Shown one piece after another: positions 1 through 10,830 of a DNA stretch of 64,000 bases. Within the stretch, counting starts at the first letter, position 1, and every line of letters begins with the position of its first letter. The stretch is taken from contig JAWZYV010014440.1 in assembly GCA_038373885.1 (NCBI GenBank), positions 963,001-1,027,000 on the forward strand, in the 5' to 3' direction. The stretch is from Cheiracanthium punctorium. Taxonomy: Eukaryota; Arthropoda; Arachnida; Araneae; Cheiracanthiidae. The notes under the pieces were generated by a model. It was not told the origin of the DNA, made no database searches, and worked only from the letters and a program-made list of their open reading frames with translations. Position numbers and translations under genes: made by a program.

Positions 1-2672
1 TTACTCGTGTTTATATAATCCTGAAACCCGTTTCATACTGAAAAAAATAATACAAATTATTATTCTCGTAAAAAAATAAGTGTTTCATACTAATGAAGGG
101 AAAATTACATAAAATTTAAACTTCATTTTATAATTTTTTGTATAAATTTATACAAAATACATTTTTAATGCTTATAATACATACCAACTGTAATTTTATT
201 CAAAATAAGAATTGCATGAGGATTTTATATGCTAATTTTTTTAATAAATGGAATAAAGAACATTTTTTGAAATATTTTTACTATCCACATTTTATATCTG
301 AAGTAGTTGTAACGTTCCAGCCTGCTAATATTATTACTAATTTAAATTTACCTTAGTAAAATCTCATGAAAGTTTTCTTTCCTGTTTTAACTTAATAGAG
401 AAATGGACAAACTTTCGCATAAAATCGATGCTGCAGGTAGTACGTATTCAACTGTATTTAATTATTAGGGAACGAATTAAAGCACCTCTAGGTTTATGCA
501 GCAGTTTCTTATTTTCTGTTCCTTTTTATATACCCGAGAAAAGTTTTAATTTGTATACATTACCGGTGCTCGCATGTTTAAATTATTGTAGCATAGAACA
601 AAAAAAAAGTTTTTGAAAAATGAAAAAAAAAAAAACTTTGTAAGGTAATCTTTTGCATTTCGAGTAAAAGGAATTTATTGGATGTGACAGTTAAAGGAAG
701 TTTTTCTCAAAAGTGTTAAATGGATTTTGTATTTAGTTATTTTATCAGTGAGAGAGGATAGAATAATTACATTTTCCATTTATTTTATTCTGAAACATGT
801 GAAACCTGCTTAGGTTTACATATTAGATACATTAGTCATGTTTTGATCTACGTTACCGTTATTATTAATAAAATGATATGTTCATAGTAATGTTCTATAG
901 TGTGCTACTTTAAAATAGATTTTTCTATGAAAAACTACATTTTTATCATAGTATATGTTTATGTTTTTGCTAGATTTAAGGCCATCCGTATTGTGGGGGG
1001 GTACCTCAAATCAGTGAAATTTTGATTTTTTAAACAAAAGAATAATGATATATCCTTTTTGTTAAAAATTCTCCTTTTTTTTAACCTTTTCATCTCTCGC
1101 GTTTTTTTTTCTGAGTTCAGACTTCTCTTTAGAAAATCGGTGATATAAAGTCCCTCATGTTAAAAATATTTACTAGTGACATCAGTTATATACTGTTTGG
1201 ATCTTATCGCTATTTTATGACTGTACAGATTTTTGGCTTGATTTTCAGTGGAACTTTTCTGCCTGTGTGGATGGTGAAGCTTTTTTTTTGCAGCGAAAGA
1301 GCGGTGAGCCTTTTGTATCCCCCAAATCGATCGTTTTGCTTTTTTGTGTGTGTGTTACTTTTCAAAGTTTTTAATTTATTTTACTTTTTAACACATTTTT
1401 TTGCTGAATTTCGTGTTTATCAGTAATACTTGGGTTAAAAAATTAAACTCTTACATCACATGGGGATCAAATCTGCCAATTTTCGGTAATCCTGCGGTCT
1501 ACTGTTATTAACTGTTTCTCTACGAACTACCTTTAAAATTTTAGAAGTCATGCTTGCCTGATTTCTAGAGTATTACTAGAGTAGTCTGAGATCTATGCAT
1601 GTTCAAATACGTCTAGTTTTTTCTAAAAAGTATGGACTTTGAGCTTTAAAATGTGTAGAACGTAACATTTAAAAAAAGTGATTAAACGAAACATTTTTTT
1701 CCCCATTTAATAATTCTTAGTTTTTATTTCATTTTAAATATGTCTTAGTTGCAAATTTTTAGAAATTTATATTTACTACCCTCTGTTATTTACCTGAATC
1801 CCATTCAGATAATAACGTTTGTGGTTTCAAAATATCTATTAGCAGAATTTTATTTTATGTAATTTTAAATATTATTTCAATATCTTATTTCAATGTGAAA
1901 TTTCTCAGCCCTACCATGGTATCATTGTCCTACAATACCATTAAAGTTCCTTTTACATTGTCTTTGGCCTAGCCTTCAGCAGCAAAAAAAAAAAAAAAAA
2001 AATTATATATACTTCCTCTCAATATTTTTTTTCTTTCTTATTTACCTGCATTCTTTCATCTTTTCAGAGCATTTTTGCGATGCTCAAAATTTGAAGTCTC
2101 AAAATATTTTTTTTTTTTTTTTTTTCTTTCTATTTTTTGACGGAAATGAGATTTCTGGCGCTTTTGTCTTTTACTTGCACGAGGAAAAGAAGTGGAACAA
2201 TATACGTCTCCTTTAAAAATCTTTTTTCCACATTCAAAGCTCTTGTTATGTCAGAAAGTAAGAAAAGTGTTTGTTCATGGTGAAATTTGATTTTCATTTT
2301 CGGTTTAATGTTATTAAATTTTGGTCACTCCTAGTATTACAAAAATATGGAAAATCCATCGGGGAGAAATTCTACACGTTTTTGGTATTTCTGCGTGAGC
2401 TAATTAAAAAGGATTCTGCAGTTCTAAGATAAATGCGTTTTATAACTGACCAAACACTTTTCGTGTGATATGAGCGTGTGTATATATGAATTAAATTGAA
2501 ATTTTTAAAGTTTTGAAAACATCTGAGATGCATGACAAATATCAAAATTGATTTTTGATTGAGTCAAAAATAAGATCTTTTAAATTTATTTCGTAATCCT
2601 GTGCACTATGAATTAAATAAAATCAAAATCAAAGGTATTCGAGTGTAAATCAAATTTCGTATGTCAGTTTCG
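1..2672. other. AT-rich non-coding stretch
   Basis: I see no supportable gene. The sequence is AT-rich with poly(A) runs near 1984-2001 and poly(T) near 2107-2125. The longest open frames (about 60-90 codons) are rich in Phe, Leu, Ile and Tyr, as expected from translating T-rich non-coding DNA, and match no family I know. Confidence 0.6.
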
Positions 2673-2680
2673 TATGTAAA

Positions 2681-2857
2681 CAGGGACGTAGCCAAGGGGG
2701 GCTTAGGGGGGTTCATAACGCCCCCTCATGAGGAATTTTTGCCATACAAAATGTATATTCTTCAGTCCCTTATCAGACACATATGTATGCATATATGTGA
2801 GTTGCAGTAGTCGTAGCCCCTCCCCCCCCGCATGAAAAATTTCTGGCTACGCCCCTG
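2681..2857. mobile_element. hAT-type MITE, copy 1
   Basis: A 177-bp element with terminal inverted repeats: the left end reads CAGGGACGTAGCCAAG and the right end, reverse-complemented, reads CAGGGGCGTAGCCAGA. It is flanked by a perfect 8-bp target duplication, TATGTAAA, at 2673-2680 and 2858-2865. Terminal CAGGG plus an 8-bp duplication is the signature of the hAT superfamily. There is no coding capacity, so it is non-autonomous. The G-run after the left end and the C-run before the right end pair with each other. Confidence 0.9.
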
Positions 2858-2865
2858 TATGTAAA

Positions 2866-3480
2866 CTATTATTCTCTGTGAAATTGACTCATGTCATAAA
2901 TAACAAAACTTATATTTCTTTCTATGCTGTGTTTTTCTAAAAACTATAATTTGTTACTGACAAAATTAAAATATTAAATTTAGTATTTATTCGAATGCTT
3001 TTCTGAGTGTGTGTGCCTTATGAGTGTTTTATACACGCATATTTATTTCATTGAATATTTATTGCCTTGGATAAATTTCCGTACTCTAATCAGATGAAAC
3101 TAACTCTAAAAATGTTTAAAATGAATAAGGACATTCTTTCTTAGGATTGATCGAAATAAAATCCTGTGACGTGGGGCATTTAAAGGACGTAAATGTTTTC
3201 TAAGGGCAAAGATAGGGAGTGCAAAAGCGGATATATGTGATGAAGACTGATGAGATTCCACACCAGCTGAGGTCTAATCACCCGATGTATCCCATCCATG
3301 TATATTTACATGCGAGGATTAGTTACTTCGATGGATTATTGGTTGCATAATAATTTAATGCTCAATTTTTTGAATAAGTTATTTTTCCAGCAGTAAGTCG
3401 AATCATTGCCATTCAGGATTTTTTAAGGATACCGATGAAAGAAAAACGGAAGGAGTGGAAATGTAGGGTTTGCTGACTTC
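2866..3480. other. AT-rich spacer between two hAT MITEs
   Basis: No gene or RNA is recognised. The part around 3165-3330 is less AT-rich than its surroundings but has no open frame or motif I can name. Confidence 0.5.
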
Positions 3481-3488
3481 TGCCGAGT

Positions 3489-3658
3489 CAGTGGCGTAGC
3501 CAGAAATTTTTCATGGGGGGGTGAGTTACGACTACTTCAACTCATATATATGCATAGGTGTGTGTGATAAGAGAGTGAAGATTATACATTTTGTATGGCA
3601 AAAAATTCCTTATGGGGGGCTTATGACCCTCTTAACCCGCTCCTTGGCTGCGCCACTG
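3489..3658. mobile_element. hAT-type MITE, copy 2, inverted
   Basis: A 170-bp element related to the one at 2681-2857 but in the opposite orientation: its left part (GTAGCCAGAAATTTTTCATG) is the reverse complement of that copy's right part, and the two interiors match when one is inverted. The ends are CAGTGGCGTAGCC and GGCTGCGCCACTG. A perfect 8-bp target duplication, TGCCGAGT, lies at 3481-3488 and 3659-3666. The two copies are only 0.6 kb apart and have different target duplications, so they are independent insertions. Confidence 0.9.
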
Positions 3659-3666
3659 TGCCGAGT

Positions 3667-6060
3667 AAAGCATTAAATTCGATTTCAAGAAATTTTAACA
3701 TTAGCTCCAAAGAATACCAATAACAGGCGCTCGTTGCCCAAGCAGAAACCGAAAGAAAAAGTGGGCGGGGGGTTGTTGTAATTACTTTTTCAAAGACTGA
3801 ATGATGTTGCTGACGTGATGGTTATTTTGGAAAACAAATATTCTGATTTTCATGTCAAAACACAATAAGCTATACATTTTATCACCTTTTGTTTTTATTT
3901 AATTAATGTTTTAAATCGTTTCTCATTTTTGGAACACAAGGCATAATGTCGGTTTCGAAACGAGAGAAAATACACCTTCTATTGGAAGTCTCTCTGTTAA
4001 TTCTCTGCTAATTTTAACCTGAATTATAGAAAGTCATTTGTACTATTTAAATAAATTGATGAATAAGCGATTATTGATAAGTTTCTGTATGTTCTCTATA
4101 TAAATTTCTTTCAATAACATAGTCTTGCAATGCTTCTTCAGCAGATTGTAGTTTTCTGGCAGAAAAACGTTTCCTTAAACTTATATTTTGGAGCGCTGTA
4201 ACAAATATGAAACTGTAACGGTGTTTCGAAATAAGTGACCTCACATTTTCGATTTAAATATATGTGTAAACTTTTTCTTAACTTGACCAAATATTAACTA
4301 AATTGTAATACCTATTATAAAGCTACGAATGACTAATCATTGACTAGCAGACTCTTTAATGGTACCCTTTGATTAAATATGCTAAACAACACTATCCCAC
4401 AATGCTTGTAAGTATGAAATCGTTTTTGTTTCAACATTTTTTCGTAAAAATTGATTTAATAAATTTAAAGTTATCGTAGTATTTAGAACCAAAACAGAAC
4501 GCATTTTCAATTTAGGTGGTGTCTGCATAAATTTTTAATTCATTAGCTGTCCTAATTAAGTATGGACTCTTTGTATTAGTATGCACAGTACCACTGGTAA
4601 TGAATGATTAAAAATTACATAACACAATAAAATAAATTTTAAAAATAGTAATAAAGTCCGAAAACTTCCATCCGGTTTCGTATGTGTATGCTTGCGTGTT
4701 TGTACATTTGGGGGTTAAATGCTAGTTGGTCGAAATCAATATATATCATTGCTTTCCTACTCAATTGCTTTATATCTAATACCTTTTAAGCACTAAACTG
4801 CAATTTCTAATTTTGTGTAAAGAGAAACAAGGGTACTTCGTGAGTTTCAGAACACTATTATATGCTTTGTTTGCATCTAGCAGGAGACAAAAGCAGTCAA
4901 CATATGCTTGATTTCGTTGTAATCCTTTGGAGGTTACACTAATGCCAAATACGCAACAAGGCGCTTTGCTTCTGAATTCCTTTTATTCTCTTCCTTACTT
5001 TTGTTATTCAATAACTTTTTTTATTCCTAGTCAATCTTTATCCCACTTTAAGTTTTGTGGATTGTTTCCAAGTTCTCAGCCACTTTCCAAAACATAAATA
5101 GATGCCACATCCTCGAACACGTTCCTCAAACACATTTTGGCGGACATTTATATTTGCAGTGTGTATTTGCCTTTACGCTATATGGTTGGCTCCAGGCCAC
5201 GTTTTCACGCAGCACAGAATCTTCATCCACGGTGCTTTTCCAGTACATATTTAAATCTCTGTATTATTCTGGAAAACGAAAACATAAATGCATTGAATCT
5301 TTCTTTCAATAAAAGCCACAGAAAATAGTATTTCATGTATGCCCGCAGCAAAAATAAACACACGTTTTGATCCTGTGTTAGTGAGTCAAATCGCTAAAGA
5401 CACACGGATACGTTCCCTTATTTATTAATTGCTAAAAGAAGAACAGTAATAATGAGATTTTAGTGCGGAGTGTTTAATTTACATTCATGTATTCGCGTCA
5501 TTCCATTTCTTAAAATCAGAGTTTACATGATGGATTGTCAGAAAACTTCAGTACTTTAGTGTCTTATTTACAGTAGGAACCTTAGAACCCCTTAGAAAGT
5601 CCTCCTGCCAAGGCATCCCTCATCTTAGGCAGATACCCCTCGTGTAGGTTTGCCTTAATCACAATTACTCATGATAATCAAGCAGAACAAGTATGGATTT
5701 TTTTTTCAAATTCCATCTGAAAACAAATTTTATTTTCTATGTATTGTTGTAAAATGGTAGGGTAATTCCGGGATAGATGGACCAGCAAAATAGTTAGGTA
5801 ATGCGCTTCTCCATGTATGGCGCGACTATCGCAGTGAGATACTTAGGACGACCTGAAGGGAAACGACCTGGTAGCCGTTTCTTTCCTCGCTGAATTGTCT
5901 CTTCTTAAAATTTTATTATTTTTTAGTTTTTTTCACTTTTCTTACATGCAAGCGATATAATGAGTCAAATAACTTTAAATGGTTTAAAAAGTAAAAGTTT
6001 GTTGCAACGCAATGTTATTTTGTTATAGAATTAATTATTTAAAGTTTCTGTAATATAAAA
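3667..6060. other. AT-rich non-coding stretch
   Basis: No gene is supported. Overlapping short open frames at 5055-5328 have no recognisable domain. The part near 5760-5890 is GC-richer and looks like an unclassified repeat fragment. Its right end runs into the Helitron terminus at 6061-6124. Confidence 0.5.
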
Positions 6061-6124
6061 TAATCAAATTTCGATTTTCTTCACTTCGATTTATTCCCGT
6101 ACGAAGGACAGGTACTTCAGCTAG
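6061..6124 (+). mobile_element. Helitron 3' terminus fragment
   Basis: The segment ends in GGTACTTCAGCTAG followed by T, the CTRR-T ending of Helitrons, and the last bases match the 3' end of the complete Helitron at 54991-56617 (TACTTCAGCTAG). A degraded hairpin precedes the end. I could not find the matching 5' end upstream, so this is a terminus rather than a whole element. Confidence 0.6.
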
Positions 6125-6552
6125 TAGTAAATATTTTTAAAAATCATAAAAAAAATTCCTTTACATATATGATCTTTTGCATTAGGATTTTTTAAAGAAG
6201 TATGGTACGCTATATGTATATACTGTGAAAAGTAAAATATATATAAATATATGACTTTTACAGAACGGAGAAAAAACGTGGACCCTCTCTCCCGGAATCA
6301 CCCTAATATAAAATATGCTGGCTTTAGTGATTATTTTCAATTCAGTGGAATAATTTTTTTTATGGAAAAACATTTTCATGATAAATGCTTCTGCTTGATT
6401 TTCTTTCTTGTTATTTAACATAATTTACTGATTTTATGACACAATAAAATGTAGATTTTATTTAGTGACTGAAAACAGAGTGTAGAATTTTATTTTTGCA
6501 ATTTCTTTAAACAAACATACATGTTGCTGTGTATAAATATAAAATAGATTAG
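6125..6552. other. AT-rich spacer
   Basis: Nothing recognisable. A 79-codon open frame on the minus strand (6182-6421) is low-complexity and hydrophobic and has no family signature. Confidence 0.5.
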
Positions 6553-6575
6553 TTGATTGTTAGAAATACACAGAC

Positions 6576-6675
6576 ATATCTATCTATCTATCTATCCATT
6601 TATAAATGTGTATATATGTGTGTGTGTATGTGTATATATATATACATCTATCTATCTATATATATATATAAATAT
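6576..6675. repeat. Compound microsatellite (CTAT, TG, TA)
   Basis: Tandem CTAT units, then TG and TA dinucleotides, then CTAT units again. Open frames across it encode Tyr/Leu/Ser/Ile repeats and are not genes. Confidence 0.9.
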
Positions 6676-6826
6676 AAGAGGAAAGTCTGTCTGTCCGTTT
6701 GTTCGCTATACGCGTCCAGACCGTTCGACGGATCTGGACCAAATTTGGCATAAGACTAAATAGGACAAGAGAAAGCTAATGTCGTAAAAATGAAATTAAT
6801 CGGATTAATAGTTTTTGAGTTATTTC
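6676..6826 (+). mobile_element. Helitron 5' end-like fragment
   Basis: The text TGTCTGTCCGTTTGTTCGC, preceded by a TATATATAAATATAA-like start, resembles the opening of the Helitron at 14873 (a TATAAATAAAA start, then CTGTCCGTTAGTTTGTCTGT). It stops where the CCCAG-ended element begins at 6827, which suggests that element inserted into it. The identity is inferred from this partial resemblance only. Confidence 0.4.
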
Positions 6827-7259
6827 CCCAGCAGCACACTTACGTCCCAAGTACGAACTGTGAACGTTCAGTTTAAACGTTCACGGTACGTAAACAAAAA
6901 AACGCTCTACTAACGTCTATGTGTCCGAGCAGCCGACGTGTTTAAAACGAACAAAACCGGTTCAAATTATGTACTTCCCGAACTCATCAAGAACCATTAA
7001 ATGTTTCGGTAGGACGTTCACACTGCGTTTAAATTATGTTTTCTCGCCCAGACAGAACAGCAAATTTGCATCAATCTTACAGTAAGCTTGATTTATCAAG
7101 TCAATAAACTTGCATTAAGCTTGATTATTTCAAGCGTATAAGCTTAATGCAAGCTTGAATCAAGTGTTCAAGTTTACACTTACCCAACTTGCATTAAGCT
7201 TCACATAGCAAGCTTGATTCAAACTTACTACACTCTAAAAAATTTTCCTAAAAAAAATA

Positions 7260-7440
7260 TTCCTAAATACATGAGGCGCCGACCTCACCCCATATATTTT
7301 ATTTTTCCACGCATTTTTTCCTCTACGCTGAAACCTCAAGTTATTTTAATCTGTTTCCGTGTAGTGTCCGCGACTGGTATCGATATCGGGACCTAAGGTG
7401 CGTAAAGCAAGCGTCCTAACCACGATGCAAATCTGATTCT
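7260..7440 (-). repeat. tRNA-derived SINE-like module
   Basis: Read on the minus strand it has a degraded tRNA-like head (GTGGTTAGGACGCTTG as an A-box region, then a B-box-like GATATCGATACC) followed by a body that aligns with the module at 22540-22720 (shared words CAGATTAAA, GCGTAGAGG and GGAAAAATAA). It sits at the equivalent place in the first CAAGCTTG element. It is too degraded to be a functional tRNA. Confidence 0.5.
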
Positions 7441-7911
7441 AGGAGAAATGACTAGAGTTTGAAATGACTGTTATGGTTGTCACGCCGTTTTTTGGCGAGA
7501 TTGATCAGTATTTCCCATGCCGATCTACATCTTTTATTTTTCCATAGGATTAATCAAAATTAAAATAATGTTATATGTGATTTATAGACTGTACTACTAG
7601 GGAAATAAGCATAATATAAACTTAAAAGCAGCACACGTATTAAAACTTTCAGTATAGCAACACTCATGTAGGGTAATATTGGCCAAAATCGAGACAAACG
7701 ACTGATTTTGAAATCAATTTTGTATTTTATTTTGAGGAATTTCAATATTTGGATATATAGAATCTTTTTTTTTTTAATTCTATGGTCAAGTACATTTATG
7801 ACTGATGATAAATTATTTGTTATGCAGCTTTCCAAATCAAGCAGTAATCCAGTTGTATTCAAGCTTGGCAGTTCAAATGACTTAAATTCGGCGGGAAAAT
7901 ATTTGCTGACT

Positions 7912-7913
<2 letters not shown>

Positions 7914-7955
<42 letters not shown>
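7914..7955. repeat. Poly(T) run of about 42
   Basis: An uninterrupted T tract inside the CAAGCTTG element. It could be the trace of a retroposed poly(A) tail on the minus strand or simple slippage. Its exact length is unreliable in assemblies. Confidence 0.9.
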
Positions 7956-7960
<5 letters not shown>

Positions 7961-8439
7961 TCCAAGCTTGTTGCAAGTTTAAAATGAATTAAACTGTCAA
8001 GCTTGCATTAATACGTCAAATTGAAAGAAATGTCAAGCTTAATTTAAGTTTATGTGCTGTCTGGGAGTAACACAAGTCGTAAATTATGCAAAAACAAAAA
8101 CAAAATAAGACCAACAGCAATATCACGAGGAATGCAAAATAATTTTGCCGCTTGCTTGCCTTGCGCAACTCAACACCGGGATGTTGCCAAACAGGTGTCT
8201 GTAAAACTTTATTAGACACCTAGTGAACGACTCATCCGACGTTTCAGGAATAATAAATTCAACGCGTCTAGTAGAACGTGTTGTTAAACATTGCTTTTAA
8301 ACTTAGTACCACCAGTGTTTTTGTTATGCGTTGTGTATGACGATTTATGAGCACTGCTTTTGAACAGTTTCACCAGCACTTCTGATGCACGTCATGTAGG
8401 ACAGGTTATAAGACATAAATTTTGAACGATATCAACAGC

Positions 8440-8601
8440 CAGGCACGCATCCAAAAAAACATTTTGGGGGTGGGGGGTTCGAAAATTTCGGGGGCAAACA
8501 GTAAAAAAGGCAGAATTTCACACAAAAATATTATATCATTACCATTTTAGTAACAAAAATCCAAATTTCGGGAGGGGGGGGGGTTCCTAAATACGTCCTT
8601 T
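8440..8601. mobile_element. hAT-type MITE nested in the ACGTTC element
   Basis: A 162-bp insertion beginning CAGGCACGCATCC and ending ATACGTCCTTT, with diverged inverted ends and internal G-runs. A perfect 8-bp direct repeat, TCAACAGC, lies at 8432-8439 and 8602-8609. Removing it restores continuity of the degenerate repeat units around it, so it is younger than the host element. Confidence 0.8.
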
Positions 8602-8838
8602 TCAACAGCACTTCTGTTATACGTCGAATAAAACGAGTTTTGAGGCATTGCTTTCGAGAGGCATCATTAAAACCCCTGTTACACGTCCAAAAAGACGTAA
8701 TTTATTCACAGTTTTTATCAAAAGATAGCTTAGTACAATTTTAGAACGTTATACAGAACGTACAAACTTTACCTGAACGCTTTTCTTACTATTCTGAACG
8801 TTACTAGACGTTCATAGAACGTTCTTGTGCTGCCTGGG

Positions 8839-9146
8839 TTTATGTTTTGTACAATTTTCAGCCACTTTATCCTTATCGGAAGGGTAGCGTGAATGAAGGG
8901 GGGAAAAGCTCATTTCTCTCGGGGTTTTCATTCTCAAGGTCAGCGCGTTCCCATAGCAACTAGGTGTAAGCGACAGGCACGAAACGAAATGAACAGCGCG
9001 CGAAATACCTCCCGCGCACAAGAATAACGATTAGTACGCATGCGCGAGTTGAGCGGAGACTAGATCTTTTGAATCCCTGTACTGTTTGCTTTACTGCTAG
9101 GAGGCTTTCCGCCAGAGACAGGTGGCGATAGTTACGCTTCGGTCTA
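8839..9146. other. CpG-rich patch, possible promoter-like DNA
   Basis: This stretch has unusually many CpG dinucleotides for the window and contains GCATGCGCG (the NRF1-type core) at 9038-9046. A 15-base string round that core, TAGTACGCATGCGCG, recurs at 44385-44399. I cannot assign a gene. It may be a promoter remnant or part of an old repeat. Confidence 0.3.
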
Positions 9147-9670
9147 GCTCGAACCTGGGGCCCTAGCACGATCTTCTCGGAAACCTTTCCGAAGCGGAAA
9201 AACAACCCTTTTCTCATTCATAACGTCACATTCCGAAAGGGCGTCAATTTGGTCTACCACGATGCTCTCGGGAACGTTCCGATATCGGAAACCCTGTCGG
9301 AAATTCCACTTTTTTTCCCGGCACGGTAAACGAGAGTGAGAAGCTCTTTCCGCATCGGATACAAGTCAGCGTGCGTGGTTATTTGTTCTGATGGTAGTTG
9401 TTTACATCAAAATAATGGCCCAGTTTTAATTGTAGCAACTGTTGCACAACAATAAGATGCTAGAAGGGTTCATAGGAATCGAAATTCGATTCCTAGGTGT
9501 AAATCCTTTGAATTAAGCGACGACGAATTTATCAACAATTTTCGGTTGAATAAATCATAAGCATTCCAACTGATTCAAGAGTTTAAAAAATATTTAGAGC
9601 CTAGAACAATTAGAATATAATAATGCTAATTTTTAATGATATTTAAAATTTATAAAATAACAGTCTGCTT

Positions 9671-9880
9671 ACCTTTTGCCAAGCTTTCACATTTTTAATA
9701 AAACCTCCACTGCTGTTTAATTTTTGTGCTAGAGATTTCAAATCCTCATTTCGTTTGCTGCGCTCTATAAAAACTGGAAAAGTTGTTTTCATTTAAGTAA
9801 TGATTTTCTTCCATTGCTTGGACGATAATTTCAATCTGATTTGTTTTCACTCGAATATTACCGTTTTTATTTTATAAGGA
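9671..9880 (-). pseudogene. Myb/SANT-like DNA-binding domain remnant
   Basis: The minus strand reads a start region with TNQIEIIVQAMEENHYL and then, after a one-base frame change near 9788, a run including LAQKLNSSGG and VKAWQK, ending at an AAAG|GTAAGC boundary at about 9671 that resembles a splice donor. The pattern (a helix with ELV/IIVxxME, then LAxxLNSxGG, then a Lys-Ala-Trp stretch) is what I know from Myb/SANT-like and zeste-like domains common in arthropod transposon proteins. Those proteins bind DNA and, in Harbinger elements, help recruit the transposase. The third helix and everything downstream are not recognisable. It lies wholly inside the TIR element at 9155-10822, so it is most likely that element's own decayed gene. 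The family call is by motif memory, not alignment. Confidence 0.5.
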
Positions 9881-10325
9881 GGAGGCATGGCTTCAGGAAA
9901 ATGCGGATTTCAATGAACTTTGGCATAATGGTCATAATGGCCATGTGACTATACTGAGTGTAAAATAAAGTTTATAAAAGGTATTGAAAAACTGTCAGCA
10001 CTTCATCAGAGGGTCGTTAAATCGGAAGGGTCGTAAAATTGTGAGTTGACTGTATATTTATTTATATATTTTTAAAATTTTATTTCTGCTATTCAAAGAA
10101 TATATTTTTACAATTGATGATGCTTAAAAAATTAATACTCTTGCTGTTGCATCACGAACGGGTGACAATTAGGGAAAAAATAGTCTGTCTGACAAAAATT
10201 AATGTACCTTAAAGAAATATTGAGTTTTGTGGGTGTTAAAAGTGATTTATTTTGAAAGTGTAAAATTCTGATGAATTAATTACCAAGATTCGCGTATTTA
10301 AAAAAAAAATGTGCAGGAAAATATT

Positions 10326-10398
10326 GCGCAGCACGGGGTTCGATCACATAACGCCCTAGTAATAGTCCCGCGTCTTACCGATTCAGCCACCGAAGCGC
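10326..10398 (-). repeat. tRNA-like sequence (pseudo-tRNA or SINE head)
   Basis: On the minus strand this 73-nt stretch has the length of a tRNA, a good A box (TGGCTGAATCGG) and a near B box (GATCGAACCC). Outer ends GCGCTTC and GCTGCGC pair at five of seven positions. The anticodon arm does not fold well, so I do not call a functional tRNA. It sits inside the TIR element 9155-10822. Confidence 0.5.
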
Positions 10399-10830
10399 AA
10401 CTAACTTTGCACGCAACTTACAATTAAAGTTTTGGTAAAGCGGTTCGAAAATCGATATTAATTTTTTTTGACTGTATTTGAGTACTGCGCATTAGTATCT
10501 TACACGTTGTATATTCACATGGTATAACACAGCCAGAGATCGACTAACAAAATAAGACAAGACGTGGTACCTATTTAAGTACTATGTCATAAACTTAAAC
10601 TACGTGCTCGAATGCGGCAAAGAGTGTCTTGTTTTGATTGGTTGATAGCGTCCTCTTCCGATACTCTCGGAAGAGGCATAAAAATTCTCACTTCCATTAG
10701 TCGAAACCATGGTGCTAGAGTCAAAATGAGGGTATCGGATATTTATCCGAAGATTTTCAGTATCCGTGAATGAGAACTATCCGTGACGGATGTTTTCCGA
10801 TAAGATCGTGCTAGAGCTCCTGGCTCGGGA

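Larger units (their letters stand above)
7047..8065. mobile_element. CAAGCTTG-array TIR element, copy 1
   Basis: A 1019-bp element with ends CCCAGACAGAACAGC and, reverse-complemented at the right, CCCAGACAGCACATAA. Both end regions (7084-7213 and 7860-8041) are packed with AAGCTT-centred words such as CAAGCTTG and TTAAGCTT, about ten in all. It is homologous to the element at 21466-22939, inverted relative to it. The middle holds a tRNA-derived module on the minus strand (7260-7440) and a stretch at 7630-7720 shared with the other copy. I see no target duplication here and no transposase. Confidence 0.7.
6827..8838. mobile_element. CCCAG-ended TIR element with ACGTTC arrays
   Basis: An approximately 2-kb unit whose left end (CCCAGCAGCACACTTACG) and right end (reverse complement CCCAGGCAGCACAAGAACG) form terminal inverted repeats. 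Both end regions carry many copies of AACGTT, ACGTTC or ACGTC words (6848-7020 and 8230-8830). The right part, 8265-8700, also shows degenerate units of roughly 75-90 bp built round a phrase like GCTTTTGAACAGTTTCACCA. A second element (7047-8065) and a hAT MITE (8440-8601) are inserted inside. No transposase is visible and no clear target duplication is seen, so the superfamily is undetermined. Confidence 0.6.
9155..10822. mobile_element. TIR element carrying a Myb/SANT remnant
   Basis: A 1668-bp unit bounded by inverted repeats of about 35 bp: the left end reads CTGGGGCCCTAGCACGATCT and the right end, reverse-complemented, reads CAGGAGCTCTAGCACGATCT. The flanks GCTCGAAC (9147-9154) and GCTCGGGA (10823-10830) agree at the first five bases only, so the target duplication is doubtful. 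Inside are a Myb/SANT-like exon remnant on the minus strand (9671-9880), a terminus resembling a pogo MITE near 10010-10053, and a tRNA-like sequence (10326-10398). A Myb-like second protein would suit the PIF/Harbinger group; that assignment is inference, since no transposase is seen. Confidence 0.6.

Noticed and set aside
6553..6763. Tyr/Leu/Ser/Ile-repeat open frames
   Set aside because: Translation of CTAT, TA and TG microsatellites.
7708..7992. 94-codon plus-strand frame with a poly-Phe stretch
   Set aside because: The Phe run is the 42-base T tract inside the CAAGCTTG element; it is not a protein.
10326..10398. Possible functional tRNA gene
   Set aside because: A and B boxes are present, but the anticodon stem does not pair and the acceptor has mismatches; it is inside a transposon. 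Kept only as a tRNA-like sequence.
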